DNA from: Agelaius tricolor
Taxonomy: Eukaryota > Chordata > Aves > Passeriformes > Icteridae
Assembly (NCBI GenBank): GCA_023055355.1
Contig: JALJCS010000010.1
Coordinates: 23,885,001-23,949,000, forward strand
DNA length: 64,000 bases
Reading direction: 5' to 3'
Part shown: piece by piece, positions 1 through 12,000 of the stretch
How positions within the stretch are numbered: position 1 is the stretch's first letter
How the letters are laid out: the number at the start of each line of letters is the position of its first letter
The notes under the pieces: generated by a model
What the model saw: the letters and a program-made list of their open reading frames with translations, nothing else
The model's database searches: none
What the model was told of the DNA's origin: nothing
Translations under genes and position numbers: made by a program

Positions 1-3000
1 CCTGACCTATAAATCTCAGACCAGGGTGCAGTAGTAACTATTTACTTCTCCAAGAAACTCTTTTCACTCCAGATTTTTTTCTTTGAAAGCCAGCATAGAT
101 CCTTGACTGTGAACATCTGAGTTATGAGTAACAGTAACCAAATTGGCATAGCCAGATGTGGTAATTAGAGTGTATCGTCAGTGGCTGACATGTACCAGTT
201 TCTTCAGTGATTAAAGTACAATAAATTAAAAGTAAATTAAATGTTTCATTGCAAACTTCCTAGAGTGTTTATTCTTGTTTCTCCACTTTCATCATTCATA
301 TTTTGAGGTTGACTCCTAAAAAGGAAAGAAAAAAGGGTAGGAGAGACAGGGGATGAAGTGGGGGAGGATACAAAATCCTGGCAACACAACATCACCTTGT
401 AAAATATAAAGCTTAAATTAAAAATACATGTGTATATTTATTTTCTTTTACAAAAACTTTCTTTGAGAATCTTTGTCCTCTTTGAGTTAAGATATTTTCC
501 AAGATTGGTACTGTTACTTTTTTGGCAGTAAATTTGCTTTAAAATGAACTCTTTCTCTCCAAGAGGTGCCCCCTGCTCTGCCAGTTCGTTTGTGCACAGT
601 CGCATTGTCTACCTAAGCACTGTGAAAATGTTCAATTAAAAAAATAAATAACAAAGCTTTTCTTAAGAATGAATCATTTAGCAAACAGGTTAGTTCACAG
701 CCAGAGAAAGGGTTGTCTAGGCAGGAATGAATGCCATACCTTTTTAAATCCACGGCTACACAAATACTTTACAGTGGCATAAGCTGTTGCTGCCACAGGA
801 AGAAAAGATGTTGCTTTCGTTATTGCGTTTGTCCTTGTTTTCTCATACCCCTTGGCAGAAGAAACAGTATTTTAGCAGCCAGGCAATAAGCTAAGTCAAG
901 AAAATGCTGTGGCTGAAAATAATCAGTATAATTTCGTTATGTAGTTTCCAGCTGGAGCAATTCTCCAATCTGGTTCTCCATGTGCCTCCCCAAATGTGGT
1001 GAAGAAGCATTTAGAGGTGATACCAGGCTCAAGTTTGCTCAAAAAACTGTTGAGCTCTATCCTTACAGTAAATTTTTTACTGAGAAGAGTATTCTGCATT
1101 TACAGTCATTGATATAATTGAACCTGAGATTGCTGATTTTCTCCTTAATTAAAAAAAAGAAAAAAAAAAAAGAAAGGCAAAAACAACAGCAAGAAGCAAC
1201 CACCAGGGACGTTGCTATGTAAGCCAAACACTTTGAGAATTATGAAGTAGCAAAGACTGATATTTTATGAATATTTACAATGAGATGGAAGGGACAGGTT
1301 GTAAATGATGCATTTGAGATTTAACTTATTAGACACAGAGCCAGGATTTGAGCAGTAACTCTGCTTTTTGTCCACTGATCTTATCTTTGGTGTCTGTCAA
1401 GCCACTTAATCTTTCTGCTTTTCTATGTCTTCTGTTGTTTTTAATTAGAAAATGCCTGACTTGAACTTTTCACCAAAGCTGCAGTCATACACAGTACATA
1501 GACTGGATTCTTTGCAGGAATCTACTGCTTGTGTAGCTATGTAAATGACTGAAGAATGTCAGTGTCATGTGTACTATTCACTGACATCTTGGTATGTTCA
1601 AAATGGGAGGCATGAACTTAATGCAAGTTATCACTGTTTTTTTGGGGCAGATTGAATTATGTCAGATTTTTTCCCACAGCTTCATATCAGATTTAAAGTT
1701 GTTTTTTGACCTGGTAGTTTCCCTCTTACCACTCTTTTGAAGCTTTACATTCAGCCGTTTTTACAGATTTATGTGCCTAGTGAAACACTAAGAAGCTTGT
1801 TACTTTGTTAATCTTAAAAAAGTCTTTATAAAGTAGATGTTGTCTGTAAATGCTGCTGTGGATGTTGTTCATTATACATTCTGCTTTTCTGTTAACTTGA
1901 GTTAAGCTTGGACAAACGTCAGGTTGTGCTTTTTCTTCCCATTGTTTAAGATCTGTGGGTGGAATGTTTACGGAGTGGTATGAGTGGTGAGAGGACAAGA
2001 AGTCTGTTTTGCTGACATCCCTTATCTCACTTTTCATCCTGTTCCCATGCAAAACTAAACTACATCGTCCCCCACTGCACCTCTGGAATTCCCAAGGCTC
2101 AAAAGCCATGAACAGCCCTGGTTTATTACCTGAAGATTCCATCAGCTCAGTCATACCACTCTGATCTGTCAAGGGAACCCCTCAACAGCTGGAATACCAG
2201 CTCTCTTGGTGCTCATGGTTTGTGAGGAAAGACAAGTTGGTGAGGGGGTACTTGGAAGTACAAAAAACTTTCATCTGGCGTCACCAACAACTTATGAAAT
2301 AATTACGAACAAAAGTGTTTGTCAAGAGTTTAAAATAAACTGCTGTTTTAAGTAATAGAGAGCTCCAGAGGATTTTAAAATCAAAATATTTTACAATTGA
2401 GTATTTGTTTACTTAATTCTATGCTATCCATAGTAGTAATTGGGAGAGGGAAAAGATAACGTAGCTAGGGGGAGAAATGTTAATATAAATAATGTAAATA
2501 CAGGCACTTGAAATATAAAATTTTTGGTTTGCTTTTTATGGGGGTGCAAGGTCAGCCTTACAAGAGAGACAGATAGTAAGTGCAGGGTCTTATGGAAGCA
2601 GAACTGTACTTGTGGAAGCCAGCTGTGTTTCAGTAAAAAAACCTGACCCTGCCTAACCCACAATTTACATAATCTTCTCATGGATAATGGAGCGTTAATT
2701 GTATTCCAGTTTCTGTATGTGCAAAGTTTTAGGTAAATGCTTCCTGGTGCTATAAGATGAAAGAGAGAAATGATGAGAATGGATGCTCTCTCTGAGTAGT
2801 TTTTTATCTTGGAATATTCCTTATTACACATGCATGAAATTTGATATGGAGGTTGCAAAATGAGATGGTTTTGTCCTTATTATAATGAAGTATCATTAGA
2901 ACAAGGTCTTGTATAAACCAGTCCAGTGGTTGTGTGTAAGAGTGGAATTGAACTAAGCTGTTTAGACTTTTGGAGTATAAAACAAGATGAAAAAAGGACT

Positions 3001-3554
3001 GTATCTGTGGTGACTATTTTAAATAAAAATAAGGAAATCTATCTGGAATGTAAAAATCATTACCGAGTGCCAGTAGCTTTTTGTTTGGAGAGAGATGATT
3101 TGTGTTGATCTGACTGCAAGATCAGAGATGCATTGTGGTGGTTGATTTTACTCAATAATCCACTCTGGTTTATTAAAAACTTTTGGAATATTTTTGGCCA
3201 CTTGCTGAATATTTGTGGATGTAAATATGAAATGCAAAATGCTCTTCCTGGCATGGATGCTGATTAACAAGAAAATCTCATACTGTTAAAAACGCTAGAA
3301 AATCAGTCATCAAATAAAATGAGTACTCTGTGTTCAAGGCTGACCTCTAAAGATTCAAAATAAAGCTCAGCTGACAGAAGTAGTAACTACATAAACATTT
3401 GAACATGCCCCTTTTTGTGTGTGCTGAGGCTATAAAGTTTTGGATTAAAACTTTATTTATTTCCCATGTGATCTTCTGTCTGAAAGTATTGACATGCTTT
3501 TGAGTGTTTGCTTAAACTTCTGAAAGAGCTTTAGGGGACTGAAAGTGGACAAAA

Positions 3555-3820
3555 TGATTGGCGAGCCGCAGCAGAGGCGCTGCTGTCTGGGGGCTGGTGG
3601 CAGTGCAGGGTGAGCCGGTGCTTCCCGGGGCGCCTGAAGACTGAAATCCTCGCTGAGATCGAGCCTGAGCCAGGGGATGCTGAGTGCCTGTGCCCTGTGA
3701 GCAGCACAGGCTGCCCGCACAGAATCCTGCTCACAGCCCAGCCGCTTCCGCTTCGGGGCCGGGGCAGGCGGGCATTTCAGGCTCGGGGCAATGCTCCGTG
3801 CCCTGGCACCGGCGGAAAGG
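3555..3820. other. GC- and CpG-rich intronic patch
   Basis: A few hundred bases with repeated CG dinucleotides (for example CGGGGCGCC and CGCTTCCGCTTCGGGGCCGG) inside AT-rich intron. It could be a regulatory element, an unrecognised exon or an old insertion. Nothing in it matches a known family to me. Confidence 0.4.
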
Positions 3821-5799
3821 AGGGAGGAAGGGAGCAGCTGGCAGCAATCTGTGCTGCTTGAAGAGAAAATTGTTTGGCCTGCAGTGTGCTGCCAGAGTGT
3901 TTCTGGGGCTTGTGCTGCAGGCTGGTTTAGTTGCCTGAAAGTTTCACATTCTTAACTCACAGCGAATTTTATCTGGAGTCCTGCTTTCCTGCTGAGCTGC
4001 CTCTGCAAAGAGCTCAAAGGCTTGGGACTCTCTGGTGCTCTTAATCAGAGTGCTCGTGAGAAAGCTGCAGGTGGAACACCAAATAAAATTGAAATGTTTG
4101 ACAATATAATAGGGGGAGGCATTTAATCTGTAAACCTTAATACTGATCAAGCAATGTGGATATATTCTGTATTAGAAAGAATTAAAAAATGGATTAAATC
4201 AAATTGGTACTTAGAAGATAAAAATTGTCAGGAAGTTGAAACAGAGGCTTCCACAAAACAAACTGTCAGACATCAATGTTTTGAGTCTTTGTCTTATGTA
4301 ATAGGGTCAATAAGCCTGAGCACAGTAAATTAAAATCCTCCTACATAGCACTCTAATGATTGTACAGTTAGGATTGGGTATTGAAAAAAATTCTTTATGA
4401 AGATTTTTGGGAAATACCCTCTTTCTCCAGAGAATAAAAGAACAAAATATTTAATCCCAAATGTTTACCTTCCTGTACTTGTGAGACACTGAGTAAATAC
4501 AAGAATTGATAAGCTGTGTCTGGAGGTAGAAATTCTCTCCAGCCTTCCAGCCTGCAGGGTTTTATATTCACAAGTGTGTATAGCAGTGTTGTCAAAAACT
4601 GAGGATAAACCAGAGAAAGAAGCACTAGAAGAATTAGTGTTTTGCTGCCAGTGGCATCTTCAGATGAAGAAGAAAATTGACTGGAGAGTTTGGAAAAGTT
4701 ATTTGTAGGAGTGGTGCTTGGTGTTTGAGGAGAGGAGCAGCTCCATTTGTAGGTCAGAACTTAAAGCCATAAGAAGATCAGGGTGATACAAATAATGTGT
4801 ACTTCTAACGCTGCCTTTGTAACAATAAGGGGTTTTAACCCTCCAATTCTGCAGCAAACTTTAATGGTGTTTACTATAGACACCTTTTGTGTGATATTGG
4901 TATGAAATCTTCTTCCTTTAAAGCTCAGTGTTGAAAAAACTGTTGAAGCTTTCTCACTGTTGAAGCTTAGGTATTTGAAACCTGTGGTTTCAGAGAAGAG
5001 GATTTACTTCATTTAAAAAATGGGCAGGCTTATCTGCTGCTTCTGTGCTGCTGTGCTCTGCAAACATGCATAGGTGACATCCTAGCAACTGGCTAGCTGT
5101 AAATCCTGAATAGAGACCCATACCTTCTCTGTGTGTGTAAATGGTGTATTTCTAAGGAAGCTCGTATGCATATGAATGGTAACCCTCCTGATAAGTTGAC
5201 AAAAACCAGGAAGGAAAGTTTTTGCCACTTGGTAGCTATTGAAGACAATAGCTACTGTTAGTTATTGTTAATAAAAATGTTAACGTGATCATTTGAAGAA
5301 ATCTAAACAAAAAGTACAGCTGTAAAGATGCAAGGGATAGTTAGTCCCATGAAGGTAGTGTTATTCATCTATTTTTTCCAAAGTTCTTCTTGTATAGGGC
5401 CCTCCATTTCTTCACAAAGAAAGAAATAAACAGGAGAGATTATTTTCTGATAAGTATTTAAATTAGTAGTTTTATTAGGTGAGTATTTTGATCTTGGTTT
5501 TTTTTCCCCAAGTTTTGGAAAAAAAATAACTACTTTGCTGCGATTAAAAACTTGAAGTGAGTCATTCAGCTGGTGCTCACCAGCACAAGCTCCTCTCCAG
5601 TGACTGTGAGCTTGTGCTGCTCCTCCAGCGCTGCTGTGTCCTGGCTGCTCTGTCCTGAAAGAGGCTTTGACCTTTGATCAGGCAGGTTTGGAGCACCTGG
5701 CTGGCTTCTCCTCATGGATGCGTGTCCATGAAATAGCCGATACTCTGAGACCGTGAGAAGAGGGTATAAATGCTGCCTTTCAGGTTTTAGGCAGTGGCT

Positions 5800-5925
5800 G
5801 AGATGCCTGAGCCGAGGAGAATGTGCCGGGATCGCCTTAGCCGGCAGTGAAGGGACAAACCAGCGCGCCGAGGTGAACACCCAGCCTTGTTGCTGAGCTA
5901 CCGGGCTGAGCCCAGCCTGTGGAAC
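5800..5925. other. CpG cluster in EPB41L5 intron
   Basis: Several CG dinucleotides within about 120 bases (GAGCCGAGGAG, GCCGGGATCGCC, AGCCGGCAG, AGCGCGCCGAGGTGAAC), upstream of the G-quadruplex motif. Possible alternative promoter or enhancer; no direct evidence. Confidence 0.35.
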
Positions 5926-5997
5926 ACCTACTCAGCCAGCAATTGCAGTTATTAAGAGCAGCAGGAGATGTCATTAGTTGGGAGCATCCCTTTCATT

Positions 5998-6023
5998 GGG
6001 GAAAGGGGGGGAGGGGGCGGGGG
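5998..6023 (+). other. G-quadruplex motif
   Basis: Four G runs of 4, 7, 5 and 5 separated by loops of 3, 1 and 1 bases, on the sense strand of the EPB41L5 intron, so the RNA could also fold. It sits just after a CpG cluster. Confidence 0.7.
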
Positions 6024-6431
6024 CCGTGTGATTCATTCCCAAGTGATCAGAAGATGCTTTTATCCAGTGTGGCAAAACCAGGAGAGGTCCTGCCCTATGT
6101 ATATGGTGTATTTTGTTTACATTTTCCTGTTGTTCATTCTCCGGCTGTGAGATGTTTGCTGTTGCTTCCTAGAGAGAATAGCAAACTCTGTAAGTCAAAT
6201 AGTCAGGTTTTACTGAATTGCAAACCCATGAGAAGTTTAATTTGTGCCCTGAAGGGAGGACCAGCTACTGGCCGGACTGCTTGTGAGTGGAGTTGTTAAT
6301 AGTTCATCAGTAACCATTAAACAGTTTAAAAATATTTGTCCTTTGAGTGTAACCTGAGCTCTGCTGTAAGGGAAAGAAAGGAGAGGGGGGGAAAAAGCAT
6401 AGGACAGCAACAGGATAAAAATGTCACTTTC

Positions 6432-6566
6432 ACAGAATCACAGAATATTCTGAATTGGAAGGAACCCATAAGGATCATCAAGTCTGACTCTTAATGGGCC
6501 ATACGGGGTTTGAACCCTCAACCTTGATGTTATTAGCACCAATGTTACCATAAGAAAGTTAGGACA
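6432..6566 (-). mobile_element. tRNA-Ile/CR1-tailed SINE (TguSINE1-like), degraded
   Basis: Read on the minus strand, the 5' part resembles a tRNA-Ile: GGTGCTAATAA in the anticodon region, then a B-box-like GGTTCAAACC and CCCCGTATGGCCC. It is joined to ATGATCCTTATGGGTTCCTT, then CCAATTCAGAATATTCTGTG and ATTCTGTGAAA, the reverse complement of the CR1 3' tail. A tRNA-Ile head on a CR1-like tail is the structure I know from the zebra-finch SINE TguSINE1. The A-box end is badly decayed, so this is an old copy. Confidence 0.75.
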
Positions 6567-8972
6567 ATTTTTTACAAGAAAATGTAATAAAAGTGTATCT
6601 TGGCTCTTTGAAAACTCTTGAGATCTCAGTTTTATTGAGTACAAAAAAATTAATTTTGATTAATGAAAGTTGACTGGTTACAAAGCATTAATATTTTTGG
6701 TTGCTATTTGTTTAAGGAGGAAGGACTTAAGTAAAGTAAAGCATGTGTGACACTTCTGCTGACTTGCACCAAATACAGCTGCTGATGATTTAAGTCATAT
6801 GCAAAGTAGTGCACAATTAATTCCATGTTGACAGCCCTGGTGATTTAAGTCAGAGAACAACCAGAAGTCCTGCAGGTCTTTCCACAGCTGCTCCACTGCT
6901 TCTTCAGGGGCTTTATCCCACATTAGTTTTTCAGGGTCCAGTTAATCTTTGAGTCCTCTGCTGAGATTTCTGAAATGTGGAACACATTCTGAAACTAATC
7001 TGACACTGCAGAAATTTAAGTTTTGCTCGTGGGTAGTCTGAAGTAGTATGTGTAGTATTCCAGGCTGGAGTCAAAGTGCTTCTGTCACCAGCAGGGAATT
7101 TGCTGAGATAACTGGTTAATTCCACTTTTTAAAGATGATCTACAGAGGAATTGAGAAGGATCTCAAATGTTCTGCTCAATAAAGGGAGATTTTGCGCTAG
7201 TTTTAGACAAGCTACTGAAAGCTTCATGCAACATAGTGTTTTTCTAGTTTTGCTGTTGCAGGTGCTGAATTGATTTCACTTGTATTATTATATTAATGTT
7301 TAAGTAGAAGATATCTTGTGTTGAGAAAAATATCAACAATTTGATGCCTTGGTCTTTCCAAACTGGGGCTACAGACTCTATTAAGAAAGAAAGGTATGGG
7401 TTTGTATGTGTAGATGGTTTGCCTTAAGGTTTCTGCTTGAGCTGGTGTTTAATAAATCTGTTATTGCCTGAGAAATTATTTTTTCCTGAGACCAACAGAG
7501 GACACTTTGTCTGAATGAATTTGATAGGTTGACATTTAGTATTTGTATTATACAATGTTTTGTAGATGCCATGGTTTGTGAAGTTGCCTGCTGGCCCAAA
7601 TGCCTTCCATTCCTGCTATTCTCCCCAGTACCTGGAAAGAAATAACTGTGTGAGAATTTGCTTAGACAGGCTCTGTTTGCAAAATTTTTTTTAGGATTTT
7701 GCTTTCATCTTTGATATGTTGTGTTGGATTTAACTGATACATGAAGTAAACCAATGATGATGATTGCAAAGTTGAATATAAAATATTTGACGATCAGGGT
7801 AGAAGAAGGTGACAAGAATTACAGCATGCAACTTTACTTACTTAGGTATTACTGATTAAACCAGATTATTTCTGAGAACAAGAATTTGTCTGGCCCAGAA
7901 TTTTGAGAGCTGTACTAAATTTGCTACTAGCTTACTAAATATGTGCTTAGAAAGTTATCTCATTTCTCATGTTGTGAATGTATAAATATTGAGGTAAAAT
8001 GTTGCAAGATGGTGGTTTTACAGAAATAGAGAAACCCTTCAGCTGCTGGCAGAGTAAGCATAATGTCTGCATTTCTTTGCATTTAATTTTTTTTACACTA
8101 TGACCTTTACTCTGATCTAATAATTTATTAACGTATTTTATTACATATAAGCATCTTATATATAAAAACTCTTTAACTATTATTTCCATTTTTTGTTATA
8201 AAGGAGCTCACAGCATGAAGAATATACGTTGTGTAGAAACTGCTCAGTGCTATTTATGTGCCTTCTCTTTAAAAACAACTGTTTAATTTTTTAGATCATC
8301 ACTGTAAAAATGATGTTTCCTTGGGGCTAGAGCTGTTTTTTTCATAAATTATGTATGAGCATATGAGCTGGCTTTTTGCACCTGGAAGTTAGTTTTATGA
8401 ACTTAGTTTTGTAAATGCGATATCTCAGTGCTGTTTATTCAAGTTGCTTGCCCCAGACTGTTTCCTAGTAGTTGTTAAAAGCACTTGCTAATGGAATGCT
8501 ATCTCCTAATTCAATGGGTTTTGCTACCTGCTTCTAAACGGGTGAAACACCTAGATACCAAACAGTAGTAAATTCATAAGCAATTTGCTGTACTTGGCTC
8601 CTAAAGTTTTCCAGTACATTGGTTATTGCAATTGTACTGGCTGTGTTTCCAGTTCTATTGAATGTCAGTGAGTAAGGAAAGCCTATAAGAAAAATGATAA
8701 AATGACATTTTAACACTTTTGGCAAGTCAGTGTTGATATTTTCCAAGAAAGGAGATTATGCAAGTTCTTTATGGATATTCTGTGTTTCTTGTGGGGTGTA
8801 CATTTGCCTTTCAGAGAAGAAGCCACCAGAAAGTACAAGGGGGTGAAAAAAGGTGTCCACATTATATTTTCAGAAACTAAATTTTTGTAATTAGAATATA
8901 ATGTGTGCAGAGAATAAGGTAGATGCTACAATAAATCTACCTGCTGTGTACTAAGTCCTGTTATCTTTTCAG

Positions 8973-9077
8973 AAAAAAGCCAAAGGCCAGCTCCTGTTTG
9001 AGCAAATCATGTATCATCTGGACCTTATCGAAAGCGACTACTTTGGATTGAGGTTCATGGATTCAGCACAAGTGGCA
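8973..9077 (+). CDS. EPB41L5: EPB41L5 exon: end of FERM F1 lobe
   Basis: Encodes 35 residues starting [11 protein letters not shown] and containing the FERM-typical [11 protein letters not shown]. This is the C-terminal part of the ubiquitin-like F1 lobe. It starts in phase 0 after TTTTCAG and ends before GTAAGT. It is the first coding exon visible in the window; the preceding residues must come from an exon further left. Confidence 0.95.
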
Positions 9078-12000
9078 GTAAGTAGTTATGCTCTTTTTTA
9101 AGCAACAATGTAAAAGTTGAATCCTAGTACTGACAAAAATGCTATAAGAAAGCTGCCTTTTGTGAATTAAGTTTTGTGCAGAAGCTCTGTAGTGTGTGAT
9201 TTTCCGTGTCCCCAAGTTTAATTCTGCCTCCAGCGCTCTAATGTATGACCATGCTGTTGTGTCTCTTCCTTTCTTGTTTCCACATGTTCCTGTCACACTC
9301 CTGTTGTCACTAGGCAGGCTGGTCCAGTCGGACCCCAGAGCCTGGTGTGTGGTGTAGAAACTCTTGGTGCTGATGATACAGAGAGGATGGAGCAAAATTA
9401 GAGTGTGTTTAGCCCTTTTGTTGTGTGCTATACAGAGAGGAGAAGGTTTTCCTTTGCAAATGTTGTCAGCTTTCTTGTCAGCAAAAGTCACCTTCTTAAT
9501 GTCTGCTTGCAGGAGGGGTATACCTTTGATTTGTTCAAATCATTTGTGACTCAGACCTGCAACTGTAAGTTTTTAGGAGGCTACAGGTGTGTTTGGATCT
9601 ATGAGTTTGACTTGAGGGCTCTTCCAAGCCCAAGTTTGTTCCTGTTTTATTGTGTGTTTCTAAAAATGTAAGGTTTTGAAGTCAGTAGCAGAGCATTGTC
9701 AGTAGTAACCACAGTTCTTTCACTTGTGGGCTATGCAGTTTTATATAGATGCTTCTTATAGTCAAGTATTTATTCCTACCTAGGGTAGCTGCAAGTTAAG
9801 TGAGCCTTTAGGCAAGGAGTGTTTTTTCCTTTGTCCTGCATCCCTGCAACTTAAACTTGTATTCACTTAGCCCAACATCCCCAGGTAGAATGAGATTGGT
9901 GTTTCCTGCTGCCTATGTCAATCTTATTTGTTAGATGTATAACCTAATTGTTTTTGAGTTTTAAGGCCACTTCAGAATTATTTCATGCTTAGAATGGCAG
10001 AGGGGAAGCACAGACAGTTGAGCTAAATATCAGAATTGTTTAAGGTCAGCATACAGAACTGGAGGCAGTGATTTATATTCCTTTATTTCTGTGAAGATCT
10101 GTGTCCATAACAGTTTGAAGATGATCTCTTAGTTGTTGCAACTTTGTATAAAGGCAAAAAAAAAAAAAATCCACAAACTTGAACCTTTGAAAGAAGCTAA
10201 CAGCTTTGGATGCAGTGCTCCACCCCAAAGCACTTATAACCTGATGGCTTCTTTCCAAAATTATTGTGATCAAATTTTATGCTTAGCATGTAATTGTAGA
10301 GATTGTGCTCCTCAGAGAAAATTGTTGGTGTTCTGCATCTGAAGCAAACTTCATGGCCACTGGGATTAGCTGCTGGTGGTCTGTAGTTCCCAGTAGGGAA
10401 AGTGGTCTTAAACCCCTTGCAGAACAGAAACATTTAACACTAAAGATACACTAACAGATGGATGGCATTCAGAGCCATGCACAGAACAGAAATGAGGAAA
10501 CAGCCTATTGCATACCATTTTATATTTCTCAAATCATGTTAGCTGTGCTCAGCATGTGCAGTCCAAGATGCTGAGTATTGATAGTGAAGTACTCTATTGC
10601 ATTTATCTTTTTGTTTCAGAAAAGCAGTGGTCTGTATGGTTAAGGTATCCTAACTCAGTTTCTGCCTCGTGGCTTCTGATGTATTTCCCTGTCTCCAGGA
10701 CCTCATGAGATCATAGTGGGTTAATTTTAACTGGTAGAATTATCTGTATGATAATTTTTTTCTCTTCCTGATCTGCTAGCAAATAAACCTATTTCATCTT
10801 GAAATGTGTTAATAAGAATTAATCTTTTCTGCCACAGCAGTGGCTCTTAATTTGCTTTTTCTAGCAAATTATTACTGCCAGTCCAGAGGGCACATGATTG
10901 AATATTTGATACTGCACAATCTACCAGGTACAGGAGATTTCAAACTCTGTTTGCTTCTTTTTTTTAACTATGTGTGACTGAAAAGCAGCAGAGTAGAGAT
11001 AACAATCTGTTTAAACTGGACCTTAATGATGAGCTGTGTATAATGAAGCAGAAAAGATTGAATTTTGCCAGAAGAGCTGAATGCAACAGCCAGAGATAAT
11101 TACTTGCTTTAAGAAATGAAGAACTGTTGCAATAGCAGCCATTCCTGCAGAAGGAGCTGGCAAGTTTTAGCAGAAACCCAATCTGCAGCTGGAAACAAAG
11201 AACAGAGACTAATCAAGTGACTTGTCCAAGATTATTCAGGAGACCTGTTAAATAAACAGTGTAAGAATCCAGTCCCTTACTGCAGAGAGAATTGTCCACT
11301 GGCTCTGAAGGATATAATCTTTCTGCTATCCAATTTCAATCTAAGAATATTGTCATACTTGCTAGTTACTTTTACTGATACAAACTAGCAATACATAGTT
11401 ATACAAAAGTTTTAGAAATCCCACGCTTGTTTTAAGTACAAATAAGTTTTCAGTAGATCTGTTGTGAACAACTGAAGGATTTCTTTTTTTTCATCCTTTT
11501 CTGCTGCTGAAGTGATCACTAGTTGGGTGTTAAAGATTTCCTGGGGAGTTGGGCAAACCCAGATAATGGAAACTACCTGGCATTTTGGAATTTAGTATTC
11601 AAATAGCTTCTTTTAAAATGTTCTTGAAACCATTAGTGAAATGAAAGAATTGTTGTTTTCATGTGATTTCTGTGTTCACTCTAGTCTGCTGTTCAGGAAG
11701 AGATCAGTTTTAGCCTCAACATCTTGTCTAACAAACCTCATTTGCCCAAACTTCTTGAAATGTTGCTGGGTGAGGATTTGAGGGGTTTTTGTATGTGTTT
11801 TGTTTTTAATTTCTGCAGCAGCAAACCTTTAGTCAGGACTTCCAGTACTCTGCGCAGCTTGTTGTTTGTAATGCCTTCTGTTTAGCAAACTTTATCTCTG
11901 ATTTTCAGCTGTGCTGTGCAAACCCTCATCAAAAGTAAACTTTTTTTCCAGGTCCACTTGGATTCCATTATAATCACTTGGAATAAATCTCAAGCTTCTT

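Larger units (their letters stand above)
1..8972. other. EPB41L5 intron (5' part of gene lies left of window)
   Basis: AT-rich intron. No codons for the expected N-terminal segment were found, so the preceding exon is outside. Contents: a GC- and CpG-rich patch at about 3555-3820, a second CpG cluster at about 5800-5920 followed by a G-run motif at 5998-6023, a SINE at about 6432-6566, and an A-rich tract near 1149-1175. The many short open frames look like chance. Confidence 0.8.

Noticed and set aside
3553..3607. Possible alternative first exon starting ATGATTGGCGAG with a GTGAGC donor
   Set aside because: Spliced to the exon at 8973 it would enter in the wrong phase, and the protein sequence does not resemble the EPB41L5 N-terminus.
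6470..6566. tRNA-Ile gene on the minus strand
   Set aside because: The head is degraded, the acceptor stem is not closed, and it is fused to a CR1 tail, so it is a retroposon copy rather than a working tRNA gene.
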